From Cryptomeria japonica (taxonomy: Eukaryota > Streptophyta > Pinopsida > Cupressales > Cupressaceae): DNA of 64,000 bases. Positions 23,111-34,038 of the stretch are shown here, piece after piece. The stretch covers positions 313,988,235-314,052,234 of the forward strand of contig NC_081405.1 of NCBI RefSeq assembly GCF_030272615.1. Reading direction: 5' to 3'. Both the position numbers and the translations under genes were made by a program. The first letter of the stretch is position 1; each line of letters starts with the position of its first letter. The notes beneath the pieces are model-generated. The model searched no databases and was not told the origin of the DNA. It was given only the letters and a program-made list of their open reading frames with translations.

Positions 23111-23598
23111 ACCTTAGGGGTTTAATTAATTGTTTGAATAACATTAAATAAATTTTATAGGGCAATTTATATTATGAATTTACTTAACCTTTTAGTCAAA
23201 TTTGAGACATTATATTTATTGCTCAATTGATTATTAAATTTCAATAGTCTAAATGCTAGAATTAATTTAATTAATTCCTGGAGCGTTTAAAGGATTATTT
23301 TAGGGTATTAATATCCCTTGTCAATTTTCGTTGTAGATTATTGTTTAATTTAATTTATTAATTGATGATAAAATAATGATTCTTTTGGAGAGTTTAAATT
23401 CTGCATCTAATTTACTTTCGCGTGCTTGATTAAGTTAATTAGATTAACTTTAGTAAACAACTCTTTTAATTTCCAGAGTTAAAACATAGTTAAGACAAGA
23501 CTTATTATTGCATCTTTATCTTTAGCACATTTAGTCTGATTAGGATGTTTTAAATTTTTTTTGTTGTTCCGTTTTTGCCCAAAAGTTTGGGTATGACA

Positions 23599-23603
23599 GT
23601 GCT
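23599..23603. repeat. Target site duplication gtgct, right copy
   Basis: Matches 19306-19310. Confidence 0.9.
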
Positions 23604-24000
23604 GAGTTGATAGATGCAGAAACAATTGTGCGATGGTGTAAGTCTACGATGGGTCCAGGAAATCCAAGTACGTCAATGGTTCATAGATATTTTTGGTTGA
23701 TCACAGAATCTAACATTGAAAACTATCTAGATTGTTGTACAGTTGTAGGATCGAGTGACATGCACTCATTTATGAGTTCAAATCCAAGTTCACTAGTAAT
23801 TTATACGAGACATATGGTATGTTTTTTCTCTTCATGCATGTATTGTTTGTGGGAAGAATGTGAATCACAAGAGTGGGTTGACAAATGATCTTGTAGACTG
23901 TTGGTTCCCATTGATTCATATCAAATTCCCAAAGCACTACAATTGAGCCAGATGGAGATATTAGTGGATTTTGACCATGTATTCGATCTAGTGGATTCAG

Positions 24001-24101
24001 GTGATTTTTTGAGTTAACTTTTTTGCAAGTATTCTTTTTGGTTCATTTTGTTGTACATCATACTTTATTTTTGGTATTAATTAACATTTTATAAAATGTA
24101 G
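24001..24101 (+). other. Last intron of the transposase gene
   Basis: The donor is gtgatt after gattcag and the acceptor is aaaatgtag. Joining gives DLVDSG then HVYVVVVEENNEEGTYYYLC. The last exon, 24102-24487, encodes a 128-residue domain I do not recognise (CRCVEPKRKL, WLFEDFETHKHILHF). Confidence 0.65.
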
Positions 24102-24569
24102 GTCATGTGTATGTAGTTGTTGTAGAAGAGAACAATGAAGAAGGAACATATTACTATTTGTGTCGTTGTGTTGAGCCAAAAAGAAAATTGACAATCACAA
24201 TCATTGATGGAGAGGGTATTGAGTACCCAATAGGGTTTGTTGTCTTGATAGGAACATGGCTTCAGAGATACCCTATCAAGAATTCTGATGTTTGGTTGTT
24301 TGAGGACTTTGAAACACACAAACATATTCTTCATTTCTCTAACCTTGTTGTTGCAACAAATATTCATTTGATGAAGTATCGTGGTAGACCTCATAACAAG
24401 ATTTTATGGAAAGTTCATGAATCTGACCACAAAGCAATACTTGACACAATACGGGTTAGAGCCGATCCTAAAGGCTCACTTGATTGATTCTACGGTTCAT
24501 AGTAGAATGATTTTGAGAATTTTGTATAAATCATTGACAAATTGTTCTATATTAATTTTTTATATATAT

Positions 24570-24815
24570 AAATGCCCATGAGCTGATTTTTACATGTTTA
24601 GGGGCATAATTTTGTATATTTAAATGACAATGAGCTAATTTGCACATATGTACATGCCAAATTTTGTATATTAAAATGGCGATGAGCTGAATCGCACATA
24701 TTGTAATGCCAAATTTTGTATAAAAGCCCATGAGATGATTTGTAAGACATTTTTTTGTATAATCAAATAGCCAAGAGCTGATCTGACCATATTTAGAGGT
24801 AAATTTTTGAATAAT
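24570..24815. repeat. Approx. 58-bp tandem repeat, five copies
   Basis: The unit contains 'atgagctgatttgcacat' and 'gccaaattttgtata' with internal deletions. It lies just 3' of the transposase gene. Confidence 0.75.
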
Positions 24816-25047
24816 ATGTGACAATGTTTTGTGACTATTTTGTGTGTCAATGTTTTGTGACTATGTTTTGAGTATATGTGATGTGTCCCTGGTCAATCAT
24901 GAACATTCTTGATTCTTGTATAATCATGGAGAATTATTTGAGTCATTATTGGGTCATAGGGGTCATTGATTGAGACTAGATACAATTTGAGGTAAAAATG
25001 TCATTGTTGTCAAAAAAGTTGTCAAACAACTTCTACATTGCGTCGAT

Positions 25048-26597
25048 AGGGTATGACTCTCGACGTTCCAGCGCTTTGGGATGCACGAAAGGGGAATGCC
25101 TAGCGTAAAACTTCCCACCTGGACGTGCTCATGACGTCGGTTTGTGCACAGGACGAACCAAATCAATTCTAGCCAATCCTGCAACTTTGCATTGCATGCA
25201 ACTGACGGTTTTTGCAGCAGGCGAAAAAAATGCTACCAATTGAAAATGGCTCTGAGTCGTAAAAAACCGAGATAGGAAATTGTAGAGGAGCCTCATGTGA
25301 CCCCACAGGTTCAAACGGATCGACCATATGTGTCTTGGATTTGAAGAAACAGTCCGTCAAATTTTGATAATTTTTTGGACTCAGGGCACTTGAGAGATCG
25401 CCCCGGTACGGTATGACTCTCGACGTTCTGACGCTTTGGGATGAACGAGAGGGGAATTACTAGCATAAAAGTTCCCACCCGGATGCGCTCGTGACGTCGG
25501 TTTGTGCACATGATGAACCAAATCAATTCTAGCCAATCTTGCAACTTTGCATTGCATGCAACCGACGGTTTTTGCAGCAGGCAAAAAATGCTACCTATTG
25601 AAAATGGCTTAGAGTCATCAAAAACCAAGATAGGCCATTGTAGAGGAGCCTCACGTGACCCCATGGGTTCAAACAGATCGACCATATGTGTCATGGATTG
25701 GAAGAAACAGTCTATCAAATTTTGACAATTTTTTGGACTCATGGCACTTGAGAGTTTGCCCCGATACGATATGACTCTCGATGTTACAACACTTTGGGAT
25801 ACACGAAAGGGGCATGCCTAGTGTAAAACTTCCCACCCGAACGTTCTCATGACGTCGGTTTGTGCACACGACAAACCGAATCAATTCTAGCCAATCTTGC
25901 AACTTTGCATTGCATGCAACTAACGGTTTTTGCAGCAGGCAAAAAAATGCTACCAATTGAAAATGGTTGAGTCATCAAAAACCAAGATAGGCCATTGTAG
26001 AGGAGCCTCACGCGACCCCACGGGTTCAAACGGATCGACCATATGTGTCTTGGATTTGGAGAAACAGTCCGTCAAATTTTGACAATATTTTGGACTTAGG
26101 GCACTTAAGAGATCGCACTGGTACGGTATGACTCTCGATGTTTTGACGCTTTGGGATGCATGAAAGGGGCATAGCTATCTTAAACCCGCCCACCCGGATG
26201 TGCTCATGATGTCGGTTTGAGCACATGACGAGCTGAATCAATTATAACCAATCCTGCAACTTTGCATTGCATTCAACTGACGGTTTTTGCAGCAGGCGAA
26301 AAAATACTACCAATTGAAAATGGCTCCGATTTGTCAAAAACCGAGATAGGCCATTGTAGAGGAGCCTCACACGACCCCACAGGTTCAAACAGATTGACCA
26401 TATGTGTCCTGGATTTGAAGAAACAGTCTGCCAAATTTTGACAACTTTTTGGACTCAGGGCACTTGAGAGATCGAACTGGTATGGTATGACTCTCAACAT
26501 TCCGACGCTTTGGGATGCATGACAAGGGCATGCCTAGCATAAACCTTCCCACCAGGATGCGCTCGTGACGTCGGTTTGTGCACACGACAAACAAAAT
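25048..26597. repeat. 360-bp tandem satellite, 4.3 copies
   Basis: The phrase ggtatgactctcgacgttc recurs at about 25049, 25409, 25768, 26125 and 26483, giving periods of 357-361 bp. Units share gacgtcggtttgtgcacacg, ttgcattgcatgcaact, gaggagcctcacgcgacccc and aaacggatcgaccatatgtg. Differences are mostly C/T and G/A changes at CpG sites. The Cys-rich frames on the - strand recur in every unit and are satellite shadows, not genes. Confidence 0.92.
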
Positions 26598-27136
26598 TTG
26601 ACCATTGCTAGCATGAGGGTGCTCTTGCACCAAACACATATTGTTGTTTATATTCATATTGTCGATTTTTGTTGTTTATATTCATATTGTTGATTACATA
26701 GGCAAATATTCATTTAATTTATAAAAGGGCAACCACCAAATACAACGAATACACAATAATGAACTAAATACAAGGATTTTTGTAGGGTTAATTCAACATT
26801 TTAGAAATTTTATCAAATCATATTCCACGATTGCAATGTTTTATATCATATATTTTTGTTGTTTATATTCATATTGTTGATTACATAGGCAAATGATCAA
26901 TTAAATTTATAAAATGACAACCACAAAATACAACGAATATAAAATAATGAACTCAGTACACATTTATTGGATTGAATATTGACATTTATATATATATATA
27001 TAAGGCATGTCTGCCAAGTCAATACAAGTATTACAAAAATGTGGCATATGCCATGTCCAGATTGATATACAATAAAAATGTAGAATATAGCTACATGTAT
27101 TGGTCATTCTATGACCAAAACTAACACTATATGATC
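26598..27136. repeat. Diverged duplication of about 100 bp; otherwise no gene
   Basis: 26668-26765 and 26853-26950 share ttgttgtttatattcatatt and the following acaaatac-rich part. The remainder is A/T-rich with a (TA)n at 26990-27002. This region separates the satellite from the second gene's stop codon at 27137. Confidence 0.6.
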
Positions 27137-29738
27137 CTAAACTTGTGGTGGATCATCAAAATCAAGCCTCTTCGATGCAGTACGCGGATCTGTAGATGGT
27201 TGCAAAACCACAATTCAAAAGCCAAGTTAGAATTCTTTTGTAGAAAATAGTTGACAATTAACAACATAACTATGAATGTAATTATAATTCCTTTGCAATT
27301 GAAATGTAGATTATCTCATCGGCTAATCTAGGAGCTAATGTCTTCGTTCTCCTCTCCTTGTCACTTTTAGGAGTTTTCTTGAAGACATACTTAAATGGAT
27401 CCACGTTATGGCCGTACTGTGAAGGGGTCTATTGTAGATTAAATGTACAATTAATACAATGTACTAACATAAATATATCAAAAACACTTAAAAGCTATAA
27501 TATAGAGAACAATAACGTACCTGTGCCTGAGATGCTTCTCCAATGAACTGATGATGGCTCACCATTGATGGAGAAACTGTTGCTATTACCTATACAAAAA
27601 ATGTTCAAAGATTAAATACAATTAATATAATGATAAGCATTGTAGGTAAAAACCAGTTAATTTTACATATCAGACAAAAGTGTACCAGATCTTGAGATGC
27701 TTCTCTAGTGTATGGAGGAGGGTTCGCCATTGATGAAATAGGTATAGATATTTCTTGTATGAAAAAATTATAAGATTATAATATATCACAAGCTCACATG
27801 TATGCGTGCATATAATCATGAAATCAAGAGAATAAAGTAGAGATACATACCTCTGCCCTCTCTTGATCCATGGGCAAATCAGGTGCATTCAACAAATCCA
27901 TATAGCTCAATGGCCGTTGTACATGTAAAATAGACAAAAAACACTAATAAATCTACAAACCCCAACTAATACTTGATTTCAACATTTTCAAACAATTTTA
28001 CAACTAAAAATGTGTTCAATTACCTTCTTCCCATATTTTGGCGTCTTTGAGGAATTCTTTTTCTTAGGAAGAGCCCTAGACCCGAAGGGGGTACCCTAAA
28101 AAAAAAAAATTAACATGAGATATTAGTACAGATAATAAATTAAACATAATTTTAAAAATCTAAAATGAAATGACTTGCATATTCCATCAAAACAATAAAT
28201 AAAAAGGGTTGTACAAAATATGATACCGTATAACCTTGTAGGCCAAAATCGATTACTGAGAGTGTGATGTCATCAATCTAGGACATTTGGTCCCCTGTCA
28301 ACACCTACAAACCAAAAATTGGACCATGCATTAAAGATAGTTAGTATATGTTGTATTTTTTTGAATTCAAAGTGTACTATTCTATTTTAACATGTTACAA
28401 AATTTATACCTCGGGCATCGAAGTTGCGGCTATAGTAACTGGGGGAGGAGTATGGGATACCACTACTTCATCCTGAAATGCATATTATTGTCTTAATTTA
28501 AATCGATGTATAAATGAAAATTCATTTATATAATTATAAATTTAAAGTGACTGATAAATAAAATGATATGAATTCAAATAAACACATCTATGTCTGTCAC
28601 TCATGGGAAAAAACCATGTCCATCAACTCATCTGTCAGCACGAAATCCTTAGCCGTGCAGGCCTAACATCTACTCCCGCAAATCGTGCACGAATGAGATG
28701 TGGATCCATATGCACCAGCTGCACCATCTATCCCTGAGAATATCCCCGAGCAACTGACACACATATGCTAGATGGGCTCTCTATTGCCACTTGGAGCAAC
28801 TAATGGCTCATCATCCAATACAATAGGGTGTGCTAACGACGTCCCATGCTGGATGATGGCACCAGTTAACGTTGTGGCCACCTGAAGAGTCTGTAGCTCC
28901 ATCGACTCTTTCAGCTCTACTGGGACAACCTGATGCACCTTGGGTTTGGATGCTAGGGGGCGGTGACTCTCCGTGGGTAATCGCCTACGATCTCCAGGTC
29001 TATCTTGTGCAGAGCCACCACCTCTACCATGGAACTCTCTCACGTCAAAATAGTTTGGGCGCACATTGAGCACAAACTCACAATATACTTTTCTAAAAAA
29101 ATATAATGGCACCTCATAATTATTACAAGGTGGATCATCAAAGACCATCCACCACCTCTGCCAAAAAAGATTCTTCATCTGCACATTGGTACACCAATGT
29201 ATGGGAAACCTCTTTGCATTAAGAGGTAATGACTGACCAGTTTTGGGATCAACAAAAAGTGCACATATTTGTTGTTTACTAATATTTTTGTTTTTTACTC
29301 CCTCGTATGATAGCCCATCGACATAGAATTGACGACACCTATCCCTAAAGCTTCCCCATTTGGTAATTTGTGTGGAAACAACTATGGCACCACTAGCTAA
29401 TGTTTCTAGGCTAGTGGCGAGGGATTGATGATGCTCAAGTTCAGATGTTTTCAATTTAACAATCAGTCTATTGTTTTTAGATGTATTTTGTCCTAATTGA
29501 TTAATTAATTGCTCCTGTGTTTCAGGTGTGTGGTCAAAAGGAGGAATTGGGGGTGTATCTTGTGGGTTTTCAGGAGGTGCATCTTGGGGGTGTTCTTGTT
29601 GTGGATTAGAAGAATTTGGTTTTTGAAACAAAAAATAAAAAACCTAATCAAAATTAATGAAATTAAATTCAAAATGTAAAACAAATTGAACAAACGGGAA
29701 AGAAAGACAAAAATAAACAAAAACTAACCTTGATCCAT
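27137..29738 (-). pseudogene. Second transposon gene, multi-exon, Cys-rich, convergent with transposase
   Basis: I do not recognise the family. A start exon ATGGATCAAG (29729-29738) is followed by a large exon 28597-29643: Pro/Gln-rich N-terminus, then a compact domain (WGSFRDRCRQFYVDGLSYEG, IHWCTNVQMKNLFWQRWW), then a Cys cluster (CVSC ... CTICGSRC, a stop, ACT). Smaller exons at 28410-28472, 28227-28304, 28024-28095 (basic: LPKKKNSSKTPKYGKK), 27851-27922, 27686-27753, 27521-27589, about 27300-27416 and 27137-27189 mostly have GT/AG borders; some acceptors are unclear. Three TAG stops (28768, about 28650 and about 28280) each fit CAG-to-TAG. One base seems gained or lost in the T-run near 29640. 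A role as DNA-binding partner of the transposase is inference. Confidence 0.6.
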
Positions 29739-29867
29739 AGTGTCTGGAGGATAAATCTAGCACCCTGTTTGCGGTTTAGGAGAGAAAATGAAGAAAAACC
29801 AAACTAAAAACACGCTATTCAAGGGAAAATAAGACCTCATTTTTTTAAAAAACTTTTTTTGACAGGC

Positions 29868-30074
29868 ACCGCGTACACGGTTCTTTTGGGATTATTAGTG
29901 CGTATGCACTCATTTTCCTATAAGTAGTGTGTATGTGCTCATTATCCTAGAGGTAGTGCGTATGCACTACTTTCCCTAAAACCAGTGCGTACGCGCTACC
30001 TTCTCTAGGATCGAGAACAACAAACCTAAGCGTGTACACGGTCATTTCAAATTTTAGAACCGCGTACATGCTGC
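29868..30074. repeat. Right subterminal repeat cluster of the DNA transposon
   Basis: Seven copies, inverted relative to the left cluster: accgcgtacacgg (29868), tagtgcgtatgcact (29896), tagtgtgtatgtgct (29924), tagtgcgtatgcact (29954), cagtgcgtacgcgct (29983), aagcgtgtacacggt (30028) and accgcgtacatgctgc (30059). Confidence 0.75.
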
Positions 30075-30129
30075 TTGTTTTGTCATGTTTTTTTTGGGTG
30101 GTGTCCACTTTTCTGACCACCATCTTTGT

Positions 30130-31915
30130 GCACATACCCATGTGTCACTTTGTTTGTTACTTGGAGCTAGGATTAATGCTTTTGAAAATTGTTTATATAA
30201 ATCATTGTCAACATCAACATATTCATATTCATCATCTGAAATATTAGCATCAACATTTTCATCATGAACAACATTCTCATCAATTTCTTCATCAAGATTA
30301 ACAAAAAGAGGAGCTCTAATAGGAAAAGAACTTGAACCATCATTTGTCTTAATCATTTTATGTCTTGGAGATTTAGGTTTGAACCTCTTAGTTAGGAGAA
30401 GGTTGAGAAAATATTATTATGTCAACAATTGGTGAATTCGGGGAGGAAATTGTTTGAGACGCAAGTTCATGAGCCCCAACACGACTTCTTTATTGGTGTT
30501 CTCCTACACATTGGTTTTATTTAGTTTTAGTTGAAGGTTGTGAAGGTTTAGGCTCAACAAGCATATACTTATTTTCTTGTTTTAAGGAAGGATGCATAGG
30601 AGAAGGTATCTTAGGTTGAACAATAGGAGATGTCAGGAATTTCCCTTTGTAAGATTTAGGTGGTGGAACTGCACCATATAAAGGAGGAATAGAAGGTGTA
30701 GGAAGGAGACTAGGTCCATCACGAGGAGGAGGAATAGGTCTATCCTTAGGAGGAATAATATGCTTATCCTTATGAGGAAGAGTAAGTCTATCAATATGAG
30801 GAAGTAGGAGAATATCCTTAGAAGAAGGAATATGGTCATTGCTAGGAGGAAGACTAAGTGTTGTATTTCTAAGTTTACTCAAGGATAAAATCATCTCCTT
30901 TTTCCATTTTTGATAGGATTTAAAGAGAGCATCACTTCTAGGATAAAGAGGCTAGAATTGTTGGGACCAAATGTAATCAAGACAAACATCTCCATGCCTC
31001 ACCGTAGGTTGATATGTGTTGTGATTAACAATTATAATTTTATCATCATGAGGAAATTTCAAGCACTTATGGATAGTAGAAGCAATCTCTTTCATGGAAG
31101 AGAGCCAAGGATGTCCCAACTTTGCATGAAATGGATTGGATGTAGGAATGATAGCAAAGACAACATCTAAGCACTTAGTGCCAACCTCAATAGGAAGTGT
31201 AATAGAACCAATAGTAGAACAAGAGAAGCCATAAAATATTTTAATCACCGTATCAGATCTATCATATGTTACTTGATGCAATTGTAAGGTATAAGAAAAT
31301 TCTTTAGATATCACATTAACCATACAAGCCAAATCAATGAGCACCCCTTGTGAGGGTATGTCTTTGATTCTCACAGTGATATATATAGGGCCATCGAGTG
31401 CCTTAATAGTCTCACTATGATAAAATGTAATGCATAAGTCCTTAGGAGGTTCAATTTTATAAAGGTTTACCACATTATTAGACTCAAGGCCAAGATCGGT
31501 AGGAGAAAAGGCAAGATAATCAACCTCAATCACAATAGTGGAATGGGAAGGTAAATGATTAGTGAAAATTTGAATATTTTGATTAGGAGGGGCTATGAAT
31601 TTATTTATTTTATCATTCACACCAACCACAAATATGGTATTATTATTAATCAAGTCTTCAATCTTACTCTTTAAGGAATAACACTTTTTAGTGTCATGAC
31701 TATGTAGACGATGATATTGGCAAAAAGATTTGGAATAAAAGTAAACTGAGGAGGTCTTTGATGGATGAATAGGTTTAATAGGGGTAAGCTTCAACACATT
31801 CCTTTATAACAATTTCTTCATAATACTATGCAAAGATTCATTAAGAGGAGTTAATTCTTTTCTAAAGTATTTGGACAAAGGAGGCATACCTGTTGTTGCG
31901 GCTGCAACTTGAGTC
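30130..31915 (-). pseudogene. Element A: inverted gag-protease fragment of a gag-only LTR element
   Basis: Homologous to 35513-37290 on the + strand but inverted. The largest frame (31797-30952) has a knuckle CX2HX4HX4C (CQYHRLHSHDTKKC) and a protease-like domain in which the active-site triplet reads DLA (GVLIDLACMVNVI). A Pro-rich stretch with PPKD/PPRD repeats follows (30894-30517), then an acidic tail (30356-30150, DEEIDENVVHDEN and DDEYEYVDVDND). RT, RNase H and integrase are absent. Homology stops near 30145, by the DNA transposon end. At about 31915 it is joined to + strand sequence of the same family. Confidence 0.75.
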
Positions 31916-32398
31916 AAACCACTTTGTTTTTTATATCTTGTGATCCTTATCTTTTGATTTTTCCTTTCTTGGGAGCATATTATCTTGATAACACACTTGT
32001 CTTTTTAGGTGTATCCCACCTTATAGAAATTTCTCCCAATGAGGAGTACACAATCACTTTAATGTGGGGGCATACACTCTACTCAATCATCTCTCTTTTG
32101 CATATCTCGATACTTAGATTACTTAGCAAACTTAGTCTTTTGCTTCATAACTTTGGTATTTTTCTTTTCATGACTCATAGTAAGAGAACTTTACTAGGTT
32201 TTTAGTAATGGTTCTCTCTTTCTTTTTCCTTCATGATGTGTCTTTTATCTCATTATTGAAATTGTAAGATCCAAAATTCCATTGTAGGCTTGGTGTATCT
32301 TACCTCCTTGGTGACTTGGTGAAAGTTTTTTAATGTGAACCCTTGTACTTTATTGAGAGTATGATTGACCTCATACTCCCACTAACATGGAGGATAAA
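31915..32398 (+). repeat. 3' internal region of the gag-only family, upstream of a shared LTR
   Basis: Matches 44137-44638, the segment before the 3' LTR of element B, including a polypurine-like ggaggataaa that abuts the LTR. The segment therefore belonged to another copy that shared or lost its LTR by recombination. Both copies hold a frame of about 98 residues ending MTHSKRTLLG (31909-32205 and 44137-44445). Confidence 0.7.
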
Positions 32399-33594
32399 TG
32401 TAGCATCCTAAACTTGTACCCCTTTATAATTTTGACCACATTTGGGTCCTTACGTTAGCAATTACACCCCTGTGCCTGATTGGGACCTGATTCTACTTGC
32501 ACCATGCAAATATGGCCTCGTTTTGACCTCATAGATCAACTCAACCCCTTATCCTAGAACCAAAAGTGGGTAGGACTAGGGCATGGTGCCTTGGTCCTTA
32601 AAACGACTAGGGTGCCATGCATTGGCCCTCCCTATTTGGCCACCTCCCCTTTTAAGCCCTTTTGTGATTTCAAAAATTGAGTGAGAAACCTAGCCTCATG
32701 TTGGATCATGTCAAAAAATTAATATTCCTTTTGACTGGTAAGCATAAAAGGAGGCTTCCCCTCTCATTTGATCATCTACACATAACATACACACACATGA
32801 AATTTAATTTGACATCAAGTAATCAAGCATTCAAGTCAATTGAGAAAACAGTCAATCTTCCTTCAAGCCTTGGAGCAACAATATAGTCAAGATTCAAGCA
32901 TTAAAGTAGACATTCACATTCTATTTTGTTGAAGACTTCATGAAACACTAATCCCTTGTGGAGAAAAACAAAACTTCACAAGGAGGTGTATCATTTGATT
33001 TTCAGTTATTATTCAACATCTCCCTCAAAAGGAGAATCTTCTATTAAAGAAATTCAATTATCTTTTATCTCTATTTCATGTTTAATTCCAAAAATGAGGT
33101 TTGACTTAGGAAAAACCCTATTCAAAACCTATTTCCCCTTTTTTTGTGCAAGAAATGGGTACGCAGTTGTGATCTTCAAGATAGGAATTATTTATAGTAA
33201 CAAATCAATCCCCCTTTGGTGTGCAAAAAGTTTAGAGGACTAGGGCGATGAGAACCACGGTCACGACAGTTTGTGAGCTCCTTTGGGGATTAGATCTAAA
33301 TTTGCTTATATTTCTCAGTTCTAGGTTGGTGGCTTACTCTTGCATCTGTAGCTTAATTTTTCTGTGTTTCTATTTTTAGTTCCAACACTTTACCCTAATT
33401 TCAACAATTTAACTTACAAAATAGGTTAAATAAATTCACAAATTGAATACAATTAGAATTCAGTCCTAATCCTTGCTGATTGGTGATCGAATCTATTTGA
33501 CTCTAGCCATCTTTTGAATGTAATTGGTCCCTAAGAAAAAATTAGTGGTTTTCATCCTTCTTGTGGTGGAAACCCTATTTTTTCCACCATTACA
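32399..33594 (+). repeat. Element B 5' LTR
   Basis: It starts TGTAGCATC and ends near ccattaca, aligning with 44639-45788. A TATA-like cataaaagg lies near 32743; the 3' copy has TATAAAAAG at 44937-44945. The two LTRs differ by many substitutions and several indels, so the element is old. The 3' border is good to about 5 bp. Confidence 0.75.
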
Positions 33595-34038
33595 TTTTTT
33601 TGAACCTGACTCCTTACAACTACAATTCTAATTTTTGTTTTCAGATAGGAGTGTTTATGCAATTTAAAATTCAAATTTTCATTTACAAGTTTTATTTGCA
33701 ACTGAATTTTAAAAATTTAGAGGTTAATTTCAAAAGCCCTAATTTTTAAATTTAAAATTGAGCTTGTGACTTGCTTGATTTTTGATTAATTATTTTAGAT
33801 CTGATTGTTAATATTAATTCAAACTCAAATTTGCAATTTGCGATCCAATTTCAAGTTAATCTTTAAAAAGTAAGAGGTTATTTTCCCAAAACCCTAATTT
33901 TTAAAATTTAAATAGTGGATTACATTTTTTTCAAAATCACAAATCAATATGCTTAATTAACTGAACAATCATTTTTTACCAAATTTTTCATTGTTTAATT
34001 ATTTTAAAGTTCAAATTTGAAATTTCCCTCCTTTGTGC
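33595..34038 (+). other. Element B leader, no gene
   Basis: A/T-rich untranslated leader with repeated 'accctaatttttaaa' phrases near 33740 and 33890. I could not identify a convincing primer binding site. Confidence 0.45.

Larger units (their letters stand above)
19311..23598. mobile_element. Solo LTR (4.29 kb) inserted in the transposase gene
   Basis: It runs from TGTGAGGCCC to GGGTATGACA and is flanked by perfect gtgct duplications. I find no second copy of the terminal sequences inside, and no gag or pol, so it looks like an unusually long solo LTR left by LTR-LTR recombination; a noncoding nonautonomous element is the alternative. It contains a GC-rich hairpin array (22341-22574) and duplicated (TA)n blocks (22885-23032). 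The rest (19320-22300) shows no gene. Orientation is not known. Confidence 0.8.
17274..24487 (+). pseudogene. DDE-type transposase gene, multi-exon, split by LTR insertion
   Basis: The start is ATG 17274. Exon 1 reaches 18275 and carries a helix-turn-helix (about 17955-18018, SKSLNVSRSTLSKALKR). After intron 18276-18436 comes a Cys cluster (CNRHDGCIYYKMPCLEGSC, CLPRC). The catalytic candidates are D in FMHANDS (about 18955), D in IWSDNCTTQFKN (about 19120), and E in AGHGKGEHDGAGECVKRAL (about 19215-19275). The frame is cut at 19310 by the insertion and resumes at 23604, reading KYEGGA then ELIDAETIVRW once the insert and one gtgct are removed. Intron 24001-24101 precedes the last exon. Damage: TGA 17307 and 18018, a one-base shift near 18655, TGA 19050 and about 19095, TAA about 19218 and 19288, and TGA about 23887. 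Confidence 0.75.
16680..30080. mobile_element. DNA transposon with two opposed genes and subterminal repeats
   Basis: Short repeats of consensus GTGTACGCGGTACT cluster at 16688-16956 and, in opposite orientation, at 29868-30074. Between them lie a DDE-type transposase gene (+), a satellite array, and a second multi-exon gene (-) transcribed toward it. Two genes plus many subterminal repeats is the plan of En/Spm-like elements, but the protein motifs are not those of CACTA transposases and I cannot assign a superfamily. The exact termini and target duplication are not resolved: the left end runs into polypyrimidine and the right end into a gag-pro fragment. It is decayed, and a 4.29-kb LTR insertion splits it. 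Confidence 0.65.

Noticed and set aside
24963-26657. Series of Cys-rich - strand frames of 60-143 codons
   Set aside because: The same peptides recur once per 360-bp satellite unit; they are shadows of the repeat.
16680-30080. Assignment of the DNA transposon to CACTA, MULE, hAT or Harbinger
   Set aside because: The subterminal repeats recall CACTA, but the termini are unresolved and the catalytic motifs fit none of these superfamilies as I know them, so I left it unassigned.
30054-30356. A complete 100-residue - strand protein
   Set aside because: It is the acidic tail of the gag-only element running by chance into transposon-end sequence after about 30145.
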